Shown here in pieces: positions 7,717 through 16,181 of a stretch of 64,000 bases of DNA. Made by a program: the position numbers and the translations under genes. Position 1 is the first letter of the stretch. Every line of letters begins with the position of its first letter. The stretch lies in NCBI GenBank assembly GCA_965530755.1, contig CBESNA010000010.1:31978-95977 (forward strand). Reading direction: 5' to 3'. Below the pieces are notes generated by a model. The model saw only the letters and a list, made by a program, of their open reading frames with translations. It did no database searches and had not been told where the DNA came from. The DNA is from SZUA-35 sp965530755 (GTDB lineage: Bacteria; Actinomycetota; Acidimicrobiia; Acidimicrobiales; SZUA-35).

Positions 7717-8627
7717 GAGTTCTTCAGGGCATTGAGCTGGTCGATCCAGCGGCGTGGGTCGTACCAGATCTCGGATTCCCAAGCCGTGACGACTCGAAAG
7801 CCGGCGGCTTCGAGCTTCCGGAAGCGGGCCGCGTCGTCGCGTTGACTCGAGAGCGCCGCGTGATGTGTGTCGCTCTGGACCTCGACAACCACTCGCAGTG
7901 TCGGCGAGTACATATCGACCCGGCCGATCCACTCGTCTCCGCTTCCCAGGTCGACCTGGCGTTCGAAGTCGGTGAGGCCGTGTTCCTGCAGGATGGCGAA
8001 GGCGCGGCTCTCCAGGCCAGATGCTGGAGGCACCCAGCCCATGGGTCGTGCGTCGAGCATGCGCCGCATGGCGGCTGTGCCACGAAAGCCTCGGAGAGGA
8101 AGCGAGGCTTTGACGCGGGCCAACGAGCGGCCCGAGACGAGACGCTGCGTCCAGAACCGGTCGACAATGCGTTCGACGCGGGCCTCTCGAACCCCGATGT
8201 TGAGGAGGTCGAACGGGATTCGTTCTGGTCTCGTGACCGGAATGCCGTCGAGCTGAGTGATCTGGTCGGCGGCGAGGTGTCTGGCCTCGTGGATCGTGGT
8301 GTGGCCAATGAGTCGCCCGTTGGTGCCTCGGCAACGGGTCAGGTGTGCCGGAAGCAGCTCCATCCCGGGTGCGCCCCACAGTGCAGCTGCGCTGCGATGG
8401 CTCACGACTGCGCCAGGCCCGGCATCGAGCACGGCGATCATCAGCTGCTGTCGCTCAGTGTTCGGCGCACCCCGCGCCGAGAACACGTTCGGCTCCTCGC
8501 GCACCCAACGCCCCCGTTCGAGTTCACACCGAGCGGCTCCCTCGGACGGGGCCAGCGATCGGACCTGGAACCGCTCGATCACGCCGTGTTGTCGTTCTGC
8601 TAGCTGATACACCGCATCCCACCACAT
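7680..8627 (-). CDS. AbiEi-like winged-helix / DUF559-type endonuclease-like protein
   Basis: A 315-aa protein read leftwards from ATG 8627 (MWWDAVYQLAERQHGVIERF), the only methionine at the plausible N-terminus. The first 100 residues resemble the AbiEi-type antitoxin N-terminal domain (helix-turn-helix, then VVSHRSAAALWGAPG). Residues about 210-300 resemble the Vsr/DUF559 restriction-endonuclease fold: ESRAFAILQEHGLTDFERQ, then IGRVDMYSPTLRVVVEVQSDTHH and FRKLEAAGFRVVTAW, giving the acidic D...E-x-Q core and the HH pair. No AbiEii-like toxin is adjacent. Such orphan genes are common in actinobacteria and their role is unknown. It is antisense to its neighbours, and its 3' end is encoded by palindrome copy 1, while copy 2 lies 64 nt upstream of the start. 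Confidence 0.75.
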   Translation of the reverse strand: MWWDAVYQLAERQHGVIERFQVRSLAPSEGAARCELERGRWVREEPNVFSARGAPNTERQQLMIAVLDAGPGAVVSHRSAAALWGAPGMELLPAHLTRCRGTNGRLIGHTTIHEARHLAADQITQLDGIPVTRPERIPFDLLNIGVREARVERIVDRFWTQRLVSGRSLARVKASLPLRGFRGTAAMRRMLDARPMGWVPPASGLESRAFAILQEHGLTDFERQVDLGSGDEWIGRVDMYSPTLRVVVEVQSDTHHAALSSQRDDAARFRKLEAAGFRVVTAWESEIWYDPRRWIDQLNALKNSTASVTRTERYV

Positions 8628-8690
8628 GGATGCAGCATGACGCAGCCCTGTGACGGCCCCATCCCTCGTCCTCGCCGGCCAACGCGCTCC

Positions 8691-8738
8691 AACTGCCCGC
8701 GTCACACGTACCTCTGGGTACGTGTGACGCTGGCAGTT
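8691..8738. repeat. 48-nt palindrome, copy 2
   Basis: The arms 8691-8712 and 8717-8738 pair over 22 bp with one mismatch around a TCTG loop. It matches copy 1 at nearly all positions; the main change is T/A to C/G in the arms (GTTACACG against GTCACACG). It lies upstream of both the nuclease gene (leftwards) and obgE (rightwards). Confidence 0.95.
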
Positions 8739-8797
8739 GGGAAGGGGGTGCGGGGGATGGGGTGGTGGGAGGGGACGGAGGGGCTCGGTGAGCGCCG

Positions 8798-8803
8798 TAT
8801 CCT
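8798..8803 (+). promoter_or_regulatory. -10 element TATCCT of obgE (leaderless type)
   Basis: TATCCT ends 6 nt before the obgE GTG start. The position fits transcription starting at or next to the start codon. Confidence 0.5.
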
Positions 8804-8809
8804 CAGCGG

Positions 8810-10066
8810 GTGTCCAACTTCGTCGACGAATCCAACATCTGCGTGATCGCCGGTGACGGCGGCGCCGGCTGTGTGTCGATGCGCCGTGAAGCCCACGTGC
8901 CGATGGGCGGACCCGATGGCGGCGATGGTGGTGACGGAGGATCGGTTTGGCTCGTCGCCGACCCGGCAGCAGCGTCGCTCCTCCCGTTCCGGGATCATCC
9001 ACACCGCACGGCGGGGAGTGGAACCCACGGCTCTGGCAAGAAGAAGCACGGCAAGTGCGCCGATGATCTGATGGTGTCGGTCCCTGTCGGGACCGTGATC
9101 CTCGATCACGAAACGCTCGAACCACTCGTCGACCTAGCGCGACCCGGCGATCGCTGGCTGGCCGCAGCCGGTGGCGAGGGTGGCAAGGGGAACGCCCGCT
9201 TCCTCTCCAACAAGCAGCGTGCGCCCTCGTTCGCCGAGCAAGGCGAGACGGGCGAGGAGATCTGGTATCGCCTCGAGCTCAAGCTCATGGCCGACGTTGC
9301 CCTCGTCGGATTCCCCAATGCGGGCAAGAGCACGCTGATCTCGGTGATCTCGGCGGCCAAGCCGAAGATCGCCGACTACCCCTTCACCACGCTCGAACCC
9401 AACCTTGGCGTGGTTCAACTCGATGGCCGGAACGAGTACGTCGTTGCCGACATCCCTGGGCTCATCGAAGGTGCAAGCGACGGACTCGGTCTGGGGCATC
9501 AGTTCCTGCGGCACGTGGAGCGGGCGCGAGTGCTGGTCTATCTGATCGACCTCGCCTCGGTCGATGGCGCGGCGCCGTCTGAACAGCTCGAAGTGCTTCG
9601 TCGCGAACTCGGCGCCTACCAGCCAGAATTGCTCGAACGGCCGAGTCTGGTTGTCGGATCGAAGGCCGACGTCCTCACCGCAGACGACTGGGACTTCGCC
9701 GACTCGCTCGACTTCGAGATCTCGTCCGTCGCTCGCATCGGCCTCGACCCGCTGAAATGGCGGCTGGCCGAGCTCGTGAAGGAACGGCGCAGCGAGGAGT
9801 CAGACGACGACGGCTTCGTGATTCATCGGCCTCAGCCCACCGGTTTCGACATCGTCCGGGAAGACGACGCCTCGTATCGGGTGGTCGGTCGAGCGGCCGA
9901 ACGGGCCGTGGCGCTTTCCGACCTGGGTGATATCGGTGCCTTGCAGCACGCCAGGAAGGAACTCGAGCGCCTCGGGGTCAACAAGGCATTGCGCAACCGC
10001 GGGCTCCGCGACGGCGACGTGGTGGTGATCGGTACGTTCTCGTTCGAGTACGAAGAGGACTCATGA
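8810..10066 (+). CDS. obgE: GTPase Obg (50S assembly and stress)
   Basis: A 418-aa protein with the three Obg modules. Residues 1-157 form the glycine-rich Obg domain (VDESNICVIAGDGGAGCVSMRRE, many GG turns). The G domain from about 158 carries GFPNAGKSTLISVISAAKPK (P-loop), YPFTTLEPNLGVV (G2), DIPGLIEGAS (G3) and GSKAD (G4, with Ser in place of the usual Asn). The C-terminal OCT domain covers about 340-418. Obg binds GTP slowly and promotes 50S maturation. GTG start; a -10 hexamer sits directly upstream. It is normally next to rpmA, but here 5.5 kb of accessory DNA intervenes. It overlaps proB by 4 bp. Confidence 0.96.
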   Translation: MSNFVDESNICVIAGDGGAGCVSMRREAHVPMGGPDGGDGGDGGSVWLVADPAAASLLPFRDHPHRTAGSGTHGSGKKKHGKCADDLMVSVPVGTVILDHETLEPLVDLARPGDRWLAAAGGEGGKGNARFLSNKQRAPSFAEQGETGEEIWYRLELKLMADVALVGFPNAGKSTLISVISAAKPKIADYPFTTLEPNLGVVQLDGRNEYVVADIPGLIEGASDGLGLGHQFLRHVERARVLVYLIDLASVDGAAPSEQLEVLRRELGAYQPELLERPSLVVGSKADVLTADDWDFADSLDFEISSVARIGLDPLKWRLAELVKERRSEESDDDGFVIHRPQPTGFDIVREDDASYRVVGRAAERAVALSDLGDIGALQHARKELERLGVNKALRNRGLRDGDVVVIGTFSFEYEEDS

Positions 10067-11157
10067 GTCTGGTCGTTGCCAAGATTGGCTCGTCGTCGAT
10101 CACCGCGAATGGCGTGGTGAACCGAGATCAGCTCGATCGACTCGCCGCGGACGTCAGCCGCTTGCGAGCGGCGGGCCACCGAGTGGTCATAGTCACGAGC
10201 GGTGCCATCGCTGCTGGTCTGCCGGCGATCGGGCTGCGTCCAGAGGACCAGCATCCCGACGCGGCACTACGCGCCGCCAGCGCCGTGGGCCAGATCGCCC
10301 TGATGCGGGCCTTCGAGGAGCGGTTTCACGAAGCGGACATGCGGGTCGGACAGGTACTCCTCGCTCCGACCGACTTCATGCTCCGCCGCCGATATTTGAT
10401 GAGTCGGAGCACGATCGCTGCGCTGCTCGATGCCGGTGTCGTCCCGGTGATCAACGAGAACGACGCCATCGCGGATGATGAGATCCGATTCGGCGACAAC
10501 GACCGACTCGGTGCGCTCGTGGCCCATCTCGTCGAGGCCGACTTGCTGGTGTTGCTCACCGATACGGCCGGGCTCTTCACCGCCGACCCTCGAGTCGATA
10601 CGTCGGCATCGCTGATCGAGGAGATCATCGAGATCGATCAGACCCTGGAGGCAGCGGCCGGGGGAGCCGGTTCGTCGGTCAGTCGCGGGGGTATGGCCTC
10701 CAAGCTCGCAGCAGCCAAGATCGCGACCTGGTCAGGGGTCGAGACGGTCATCGCCTCGGCGAGTCGAGCCGGGGTGCTTATCGAAGCTGTCGAACGAGTC
10801 GACGGTGTCGGCACCCGATTTGTCGCTCGAGATCAACGACTGGCGGCCCGCAAGCTCTGGATCGCTTTCGCGGTGCCGGCGTCGGGGCGGATCACCGTCG
10901 ACGGCGGCGCGCGCCGAGCTCTCGAAGAGCGAAACGGGAGCCTGCTCCCTGCCGGCGTGCTCAAGACCGCCGGCAGCTTCGCGTCAGAGGACGCCGTCGA
11001 GATCGCGGATCCCGACGGAACAGTGTTCGCCAAGGGTCGCGTGCGATGGTCGAGCGATCAGCTGCGAGACAACGCGGGCAAACAGACCAACGAGTTGCCG
11101 GAAGGCACACCAGACGAAGTCGTCCATCGCGACGACTTGGTCGTCCTTCCCCGCTGA
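10063..11157 (+). CDS. proB: Glutamate 5-kinase
   Basis: A 364-aa enzyme that phosphorylates L-glutamate in the first step of proline synthesis. The amino acid kinase domain opens with VVAKIGSSSITANG, then VVIVTSGAIAAGL and the substrate loop NENDAIADDEIRFGDNDRLGALVA; GGMASKLAAAKIA closes the nucleotide site. Residues about 275-350 form the PUA domain. ATG 10063 overlaps the obgE stop (ATGA), so it is coupled to obgE. proA, often next in this cluster, is absent; the next gene is convergent. Confidence 0.95.
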   Translation: MSLVVAKIGSSSITANGVVNRDQLDRLAADVSRLRAAGHRVVIVTSGAIAAGLPAIGLRPEDQHPDAALRAASAVGQIALMRAFEERFHEADMRVGQVLLAPTDFMLRRRYLMSRSTIAALLDAGVVPVINENDAIADDEIRFGDNDRLGALVAHLVEADLLVLLTDTAGLFTADPRVDTSASLIEEIIEIDQTLEAAAGGAGSSVSRGGMASKLAAAKIATWSGVETVIASASRAGVLIEAVERVDGVGTRFVARDQRLAARKLWIAFAVPASGRITVDGGARRALEERNGSLLPAGVLKTAGSFASEDAVEIADPDGTVFAKGRVRWSSDQLRDNAGKQTNELPEGTPDEVVHRDDLVVLPR

Positions 11158-11198
11158 ACCCTCACGTGGAGGGCACAGCGGGGGTGGGATCGATCGAG

Positions 11199-11960
11199 CT
11201 ACTCGCCTTCAGCGACGGCGGGTTCTGACTGCGGGGCCGAATCGAGACCGAGCTGGGCTCGGATTTCGGAGAGGCGACCCTGTGCCTCGACATTGATCGA
11301 CGCCTGCTCGACCTCGAGCATGCGGCCCTCGATCGATGATTCGTTCAGCTCGGACACACCCTTGGCCTTGGCGTACCGGCTCTCGACCTTTGCGCGGACC
11401 TCTTCGAAGCTCGGGACTTCCTGGCCGACCTGCTCGGAGAGGGAGCTCATCGCCTTGTTGAGCTGTTCCTGCATCTTGGCCTGGTCGAGCTGAGACAGGA
11501 GCTTCTGACGCTCTGACAGCTTCTTCTGCAGCGCTGCGGAGTTCTGATTGACCGCAGACTTGGCCTGGTCGGCCGCCTGCGAAGCCTGGAGGTGGAGGGA
11601 CTTGAGGTCTTCCACCTCGTTCTCGATCACGATCATCCGGTTGGCGAATGCTTCGGCGGCCGAGGTGTACTCGCCTAGCTTCTTCTCGTCGCCCTTTTTC
11701 TGGGCGTCGTCTGCCATCATCACGGCCTGACGGGCGTTGCCGCCAACCTTCTCGTACTCCTCCATTGCCCGGTTGAGCCGGATCTCGGTCTGCTTCTGGT
11801 TGGCGATGACGTTGGCCGCCTGCTCCTTGAGCCGACGATGCTGGTCGTGCGCCTCCTGAATCGCTTGCTCGAGCTGCACCTTGGGATCGGCCCGTTCGTT
11901 GAACGAACCGGACAGCTTTGCAGTCGTGTATTTCCACCAGCGGGACAGAAGCTTGAACAT
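11199..11960 (-). CDS. pspA: PspA/IM30 family membrane-stress protein
   Basis: A 253-aa, mostly helical protein starting MFKLLSRWWKYTTAKLSGSF, an amphipathic helix, followed by ERADPKVQLEQAIQEAHDQHRRLKEQAANVIANQKQTE, the standard PspA/Vipp1 coiled-coil start. The remainder is a long coiled coil rich in Q, A, E and K, with a short acidic tail. PspA proteins coat and stabilise damaged cytoplasmic membranes (ESCRT-III-like fold). No PspB/C/F partners are adjacent. A TAACAT hexamer sits 6 nt before the ATG. It is followed convergently by proB with a 41-bp gap holding only a weak 5-bp hairpin (11159-11173). Confidence 0.92.
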   Translation of the reverse strand: MFKLLSRWWKYTTAKLSGSFNERADPKVQLEQAIQEAHDQHRRLKEQAANVIANQKQTEIRLNRAMEEYEKVGGNARQAVMMADDAQKKGDEKKLGEYTSAAEAFANRMIVIENEVEDLKSLHLQASQAADQAKSAVNQNSAALQKKLSERQKLLSQLDQAKMQEQLNKAMSSLSEQVGQEVPSFEEVRAKVESRYAKAKGVSELNESSIEGRMLEVEQASINVEAQGRLSEIRAQLGLDSAPQSEPAVAEGE

Positions 11961-11966
11961 CCGGCA

Positions 11967-11972
11967 ATGTTA
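11967..11972 (-). promoter_or_regulatory. -10 element TAACAT of pspA (leaderless type)
   Basis: Read on the minus strand, TAACAT ends 6 nt before the pspA ATG. It lies almost at the murJ stop, so pspA has its own promoter although murJ is transcribed the same way. Confidence 0.45.
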
Positions 11973-13763
11973 CTTGCCCCGTGCACGCTCCGCCGCAAGC
12001 CGTCCGCGTGGGTTCCGATCTCCGAGCAATCCGATGAATTGCAGCGAGCCAACGTAGACCGTCGCCACCACGATGCCGGCGGCCATGAGGTCGATCACCG
12101 GAGGTAGATCCAGGGCGTGAACGGCGCGGGCGCCGACGAAGGCGGCGACGCCGGCAATGGCGACCCACTGACCGATACCGGTCGAGATGGACTCACCCAA
12201 CCGAATGAACAAGCGCCGGCGCAGGAGATACCACTCGGTCCACGAGGCGACGGCCGATCCGATCCCGAGACCAACGGCACCAAGGTGGACGAACACGGTC
12301 CCCCTTGGTACTCCGTCCGGGTCGCCGACGAGGTTGTCGCCGAGCGGCTCGCGGTAGGGGAGCGGCTCCCAGAACTGCCAGTGTGGGAAGCCTCCGACCT
12401 CGGTGAATCCGAGGGCCGAGTCACCGATCGGTTCGCCCAGGCCTGCCTCCGCCCTGTCGATCGGTGTGCCTCGCAACGCTTCGTCGAGGTTGCCAACGAC
12501 GAGGTGGTCGAGCTGGATCATGGCGATGAAGCCGACCATTGCTCCAACGGCGAGCCGGACCGCAGCGATGCGGGCCGGCCCTTTCACGTCACCGAGCGCG
12601 TAGAGGGCGTTCTGGCTGACGCGGGCCACCATCGCTGCGGGAAGCCCGAGTCCGAATGCTGCGAGCGTGAGACCGACCGCGGTCGTGTTGGCATTGGTGA
12701 ACGAGGTGCGAGCATCGCCGCTGTTCACCAGTCCGTTGACGAACTCGTAGAGGGAGCCGACGACGATCCCGCCGGCGCCGACGGCACCGGCGGTCACGAG
12801 GCCGGCAGGCAGGAGTACGCGACGCTGAGCGGACCGTACACGTGCGGCAACGGCGTCGAGGCCGGCCGTGGTGCGGCTCATCTCGGTGAGCTCCGAGACG
12901 GCCACGCTGAAACCGAATACCGCGATGCTGAGGAGATAGAGCGGCATGGCGTAGCCGATCGTGGCGATCGCTCCGGCTACCAAGAAAGAGGCGAGCGCGA
13001 GATCGACGTAGCTCGAGAGCTGGACAACACCGCGACCGCCGACGGCGGGAACGAATCGGCTGAGCACTTCGGACAGCTCTGGACCGATCGACAGGCTCGG
13101 TCGCCCCCACCCTCCGACCGCTCTGACGGTCGGGATCTGCACCGCGAGTTGTCCGAAACTGCCGACGACCATCGCCACTGCTCCCCAGCGGGCGATCTCT
13201 CCCGAGCTCTTGCTGGCGATCAGGGCGGCGGTGAACCCGACGATCTGAGCGAGCGACCACAGCACCGGCGCCGAGTAGGACAACAGGTAGCGGCGGTGGG
13301 CGTTGAGCACGCCCAGGCAGAATGCCGACAGGACAAGGAAACCGACGCCCAGCGCTGTGTACCGGGTGAGTTCGACGGCGAGCTCGAATCGCTCGTTCGA
13401 CAGTCCGCCGAACGTCGTGATCCACACCAGCGGCCTGGCTGCGGTGAAAATGGCGGTGACCAGGACGACGACGGCAGCCGACAGGACACCGAGCGTCTGC
13501 CGGGCGAGTCGGTGGGCTTCGTCGTCTCGGCCGTCTTCGATGAGGCGGGCGTAGACAGGAACGAACGCAGCAGAGATCGACCCCTCACCAAGGAGGTTCT
13601 GCAGCAGGTTCGGGACTCGCATCGCCACACGAAAGGCATCAGCGACTGCTCCGGCGCCGAGCGCAGCTCCGATGACGACCTCGCGCACCAGCCCGACGCC
13701 GCGACTCGCAAGGATGCCGGTGGCGACCCGTTGGGAGCCTCCGCTCGGTCGGGCGACGGTCAC
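11970..13763 (-). CDS. murJ: Lipid II flippase MurJ
   Basis: A 597-aa polytopic protein of the MurJ/MviN family that flips lipid II across the membrane for peptidoglycan synthesis. The start block RVATGILASRGVGLVREVVIGAALGAGAVADAFRVAMRVPNLLQNL and GSISAAFVPVY are diagnostic (TM1, the invariant Arg cluster and the NLL-GEG loop). About 14 membrane segments follow. A long insertion near residues 470-530 (GEPIGDSALGFTEVGG...) is hydrophilic and not typical. The GTG at 13763 is chosen because it overlaps the upstream AAA+ stop (GTGA); a longer reading would only extend into that gene. Confidence 0.93.
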   Translation of the reverse strand: MTVARPSGGSQRVATGILASRGVGLVREVVIGAALGAGAVADAFRVAMRVPNLLQNLLGEGSISAAFVPVYARLIEDGRDDEAHRLARQTLGVLSAAVVVLVTAIFTAARPLVWITTFGGLSNERFELAVELTRYTALGVGFLVLSAFCLGVLNAHRRYLLSYSAPVLWSLAQIVGFTAALIASKSSGEIARWGAVAMVVGSFGQLAVQIPTVRAVGGWGRPSLSIGPELSEVLSRFVPAVGGRGVVQLSSYVDLALASFLVAGAIATIGYAMPLYLLSIAVFGFSVAVSELTEMSRTTAGLDAVAARVRSAQRRVLLPAGLVTAGAVGAGGIVVGSLYEFVNGLVNSGDARTSFTNANTTAVGLTLAAFGLGLPAAMVARVSQNALYALGDVKGPARIAAVRLAVGAMVGFIAMIQLDHLVVGNLDEALRGTPIDRAEAGLGEPIGDSALGFTEVGGFPHWQFWEPLPYREPLGDNLVGDPDGVPRGTVFVHLGAVGLGIGSAVASWTEWYLLRRRLFIRLGESISTGIGQWVAIAGVAAFVGARAVHALDLPPVIDLMAAGIVVATVYVGSLQFIGLLGDRNPRGRLAAERARGK

Positions 13764-15148
13764 GAGGTGGCGGAACCGGCCGGTTTGGCAACCGGTACCG
13801 AGACGATGTCCTCCGCTTCGAGCGTCGTCAGTTGCTCGTCGGTGGGTTCCTCGACATCGACGAGACGTGTCGCGTGTCGCGCAACCGCTGCCTCGAAGAG
13901 GTTGCGGGCGAGACGCCCATTCCCAAAGCCGTGTCCTCGGTCGTGTGCTCCGAACCATGCCACGGCGGTTTCCCTGGCGAGGTCGTCGAGGTCGTAGCGG
14001 CCCTTGTCGGCGATCAATTCGAAGATGGCCAGCAGTTCGGTGTCGGTGTAGTCGGGAAAATTGATGCTCTTGGGGAACCGGCTGGAGAACCCGGGATTGG
14101 CGGCAACCAACTCGGCCATCTCCTTCGGGTATCCAGCGAGGATCACGACCATGGATTCTCGGCGGTCCTCGACATTCTTCACGATGGCGTCGATCGCCTC
14201 GCGGCCGAAGTCCTTCTCGCCACCGCGGAGCAGGGAATAAGCCTCATCGATCAGCAGCACGCCGCCGTCAGCCCGTTCGAACACCTCGGTGACCTTGGTC
14301 GCCGTCTGTCCGACGAAGCCGGCAACCAGACCACTGCGGTCGACCTCGGTCAAGTGGCCCCGCTCGACGACTTCGAGGCTGCGATAGATCCTGGCCAAGA
14401 GGCGGGCGACGGTGGTCTTGCCCGTACCGGGGTTCCCTGAGAAGACGAGGTGCTTCGTGCTGTCGATGACGGGGAGACCCCGATCGGCTCGCAGCTTCTG
14501 TACTCGCAGCAGAGCCGAGAGCAGCCGAACCTCTTCTTTCACGGCGTCCAGACCGATCAGGCCGTCGAGTTCGGCGAGCAAGTTCTCGAGCGGCTCCGCC
14601 GGCTCCGGTTCGGAGATCGGGTCAGCGCTGGGTGGTTCGACGCTGACTCCGGCAGGGGCCGGTCTGCCGGTCGCCAATGAAGCGAGCAACAGCTTCTGGA
14701 AGTCGACGATTGCTCGCAGTTCGTCCTCGGAGGGGAACTTGTCGAGCGAGGCGACGGTGTGCGCCAGGGCCATTGCCTCGTCGTAGTAGCGACGAGCGAG
14801 GGTCGTGCTCCTCTTGGCGTCGACCTGTACCAACGTGGTGAACAGCGCAGACGGCTCTTCGAGGAATCGCCGATTGCGTGTGACGATGTCGTTGTTGCGC
14901 AGGTCGGCGGGCATCGCCGAGCCCGGGAGCAGATCGTGGCGAGCGAACGCAGCGACGAGCGCCCACAGTTCGTCATCGGTGTGGCGGCCATCGGCGTCGA
15001 TGAGCGCGCAGGTCAGATTGAACGACTCGACGATGGCGTCACGGTGCAGGCGATCGGTCGCCACGGTGGTTCCGGCCGCGGCTTCCACCAGTGCGTCGCC
15101 GACCCGGCCGGCGAACTGGTCGACCGCTTCTGCGAGGCCTCGATCCAT
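13760..15148 (-). CDS. CbxX/CfqX-type AAA+ ATPase with TerB-like N-terminus
   Basis: A 462-aa protein. Residues about 32-75 (DAIVESFNLTCALIDADGRHTDDELWALVAAF) resemble a TerB-like helical domain. The AAA+ module starts near 190 with LLAELDGLIGLDAVKEEV; Walker A GNPGTGKTT is at 238-246, Walker B LLIDEAYSL at 298-306, and the sensor/Arg-finger region FSSRFPKSINFPDYT follows. This is the CbxX/CfqX (rubisco activase CbbX, SpoVK, EccA) class of hexameric remodellers. No rubisco or type VII secretion genes are nearby, so the client is unknown. It is translationally coupled to murJ (GTGA overlap), suggesting a role linked to the cell envelope, but that is inference. Confidence 0.85.
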   Translation of the reverse strand: MDRGLAEAVDQFAGRVGDALVEAAAGTTVATDRLHRDAIVESFNLTCALIDADGRHTDDELWALVAAFARHDLLPGSAMPADLRNNDIVTRNRRFLEEPSALFTTLVQVDAKRSTTLARRYYDEAMALAHTVASLDKFPSEDELRAIVDFQKLLLASLATGRPAPAGVSVEPPSADPISEPEPAEPLENLLAELDGLIGLDAVKEEVRLLSALLRVQKLRADRGLPVIDSTKHLVFSGNPGTGKTTVARLLARIYRSLEVVERGHLTEVDRSGLVAGFVGQTATKVTEVFERADGGVLLIDEAYSLLRGGEKDFGREAIDAIVKNVEDRRESMVVILAGYPKEMAELVAANPGFSSRFPKSINFPDYTDTELLAIFELIADKGRYDLDDLARETAVAWFGAHDRGHGFGNGRLARNLFEAAVARHATRLVDVEEPTDEQLTTLEAEDIVSVPVAKPAGSATS

Positions 15149-15157
15149 AGGCGGACG

Positions 15158-15163
15158 ATCCTA
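15158..15163 (-). promoter_or_regulatory. -10 element TAGGAT of the AAA+/murJ operon (leaderless type)
   Basis: TAGGAT on the minus strand ends 9 nt before the AAA+ ATG. Confidence 0.45.
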
Positions 15164-15249
15164 CGCCGGATTCGAATCGACCTCGGCCACAGGAGCGGAA
15201 CGGCACCCGACGTAGGCGCCGCAGTGCCGCTGAGCCGTCCGAAACTGAA

Positions 15250-15280
15250 TTGACTAGCCGGTCAAGCGAAACGGTAAGTT
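15250..15280 (+). promoter_or_regulatory. moxR promoter with TTGAC-N6-GTCAA palindrome
   Basis: TAAGTT (15275-15280) ends 7 nt before the moxR ATG at 15288. Upstream, TTGACT (15250-15255) could be a -35 with a long 19-nt spacer. The same bases form an inverted repeat, TTGAC (15250-15254) and GTCAA (15261-15265), which may be an operator for one or both divergent genes. Confidence 0.4.
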
Positions 15281-15287
15281 GTCGGCC

Positions 15288-16181
15288 ATGGAGCACCGTT
15301 TTGAATCCGTTGAGGCCGTCCGAGAAGGACTGCGGTCCGTCGACTATCTGGCCGACGACTCGATCGCCGGCGTGGTCTTCCTGGCCGATCGCCTGCAGAA
15401 GCCGATCCTCGTGGAAGGCCCGGCCGGAACGGGCAAGACGCAACTCGCACAGTCGGTCGCCGAGATGACGGGTGCCCGCCTCATCCGTCTGCAGTGCTAC
15501 GAGGGACTGGACGAGTCCAAGGCGCTCTACGAGTGGAACTACAAGAAGCAGTTGCTCCGCATCCAGTCCGAGGGTGACGAAACGAACTGGGACGAGATCC
15601 AGGACGACATCTTCTCCAACGAGTTCCTGCTCGAACGACCCCTTCTCGAAGCAATTCGTGCGGAGGATCCCGTGGTCCTGCTCATTGATGAGGTCGACCG
15701 CGTCGAGGTCGAGACTGAGGCGTTGCTGCTCGAACTCCTCTCGGAATATCAGGTGTCGATCCCCGAGCTCGGCACCCTGGAAGCCAAACAGATTCCGCTG
15801 GTGTTTCTCACCTCGAACAACACTCGCGAACTCTCCGAGGCACTCAAGCGTCGCTGCCTCTTCCTCCACCTCGACTACCCGACGATGGAACGTGAGAAAG
15901 AGATCGTTCTGACGAAGGTGCCGGACATCACCGAGAACCTTGCCGACCAAATTGCTCGGATCGTGCGATCGATTCGTCAGCTCGAACTGAAGAAGCACCC
16001 CTCGGTGTCCGAGACCATCGACTGGGCCCGCACGCTCATCCTCCTGGGCATCGAGCAGATCTCCGAGAAGGACGCCACTGACACGGCCAACATCCTGCTG
16101 AAGTACCGGAGTGATATCGAGAAGGTCTCGAAGGAGTTCAATTCCAATGCGAAGGCGCACTTCGAGGCACCGGCATCGTGA
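15288..16181 (+). CDS. MoxR-type AAA+ ATPase
   Basis: A 297-aa ATPase of the MoxR class. Walker A GPAGTGKTQ is near residue 45, Walker B LLIDEVDRV near 130, sensor 1 FLTSNNTRELSEALKRRC follows. MoxR ATPases act as chaperone-like activators, typically of metalloenzymes or surface complexes, with a VWA-domain partner. The following gene is such a VWA protein, coupled by a 4-bp GTGA overlap. ATG 15288 is preferred to TTG 15279 because of the -10 element 7 nt upstream. The similarity to the CoxD/NorQ branch is good, but no carbon monoxide dehydrogenase or nitric oxide reductase genes are present in the window. Confidence 0.88.
   Translation: MEHRFESVEAVREGLRSVDYLADDSIAGVVFLADRLQKPILVEGPAGTGKTQLAQSVAEMTGARLIRLQCYEGLDESKALYEWNYKKQLLRIQSEGDETNWDEIQDDIFSNEFLLERPLLEAIRAEDPVVLLIDEVDRVEVETEALLLELLSEYQVSIPELGTLEAKQIPLVFLTSNNTRELSEALKRRCLFLHLDYPTMEREKEIVLTKVPDITENLADQIARIVRSIRQLELKKHPSVSETIDWARTLILLGIEQISEKDATDTANILLKYRSDIEKVSKEFNSNAKAHFEAPAS

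Noticed and set aside
8628..9125. Upstream extension of the nuclease-like gene
   Set aside because: It would read through palindrome copy 2 and into obgE in antisense.
12117..13997. 626-codon plus-strand frame opposite murJ
   Set aside because: It is highly charged, repetitive in composition and antisense to the clear MurJ protein.
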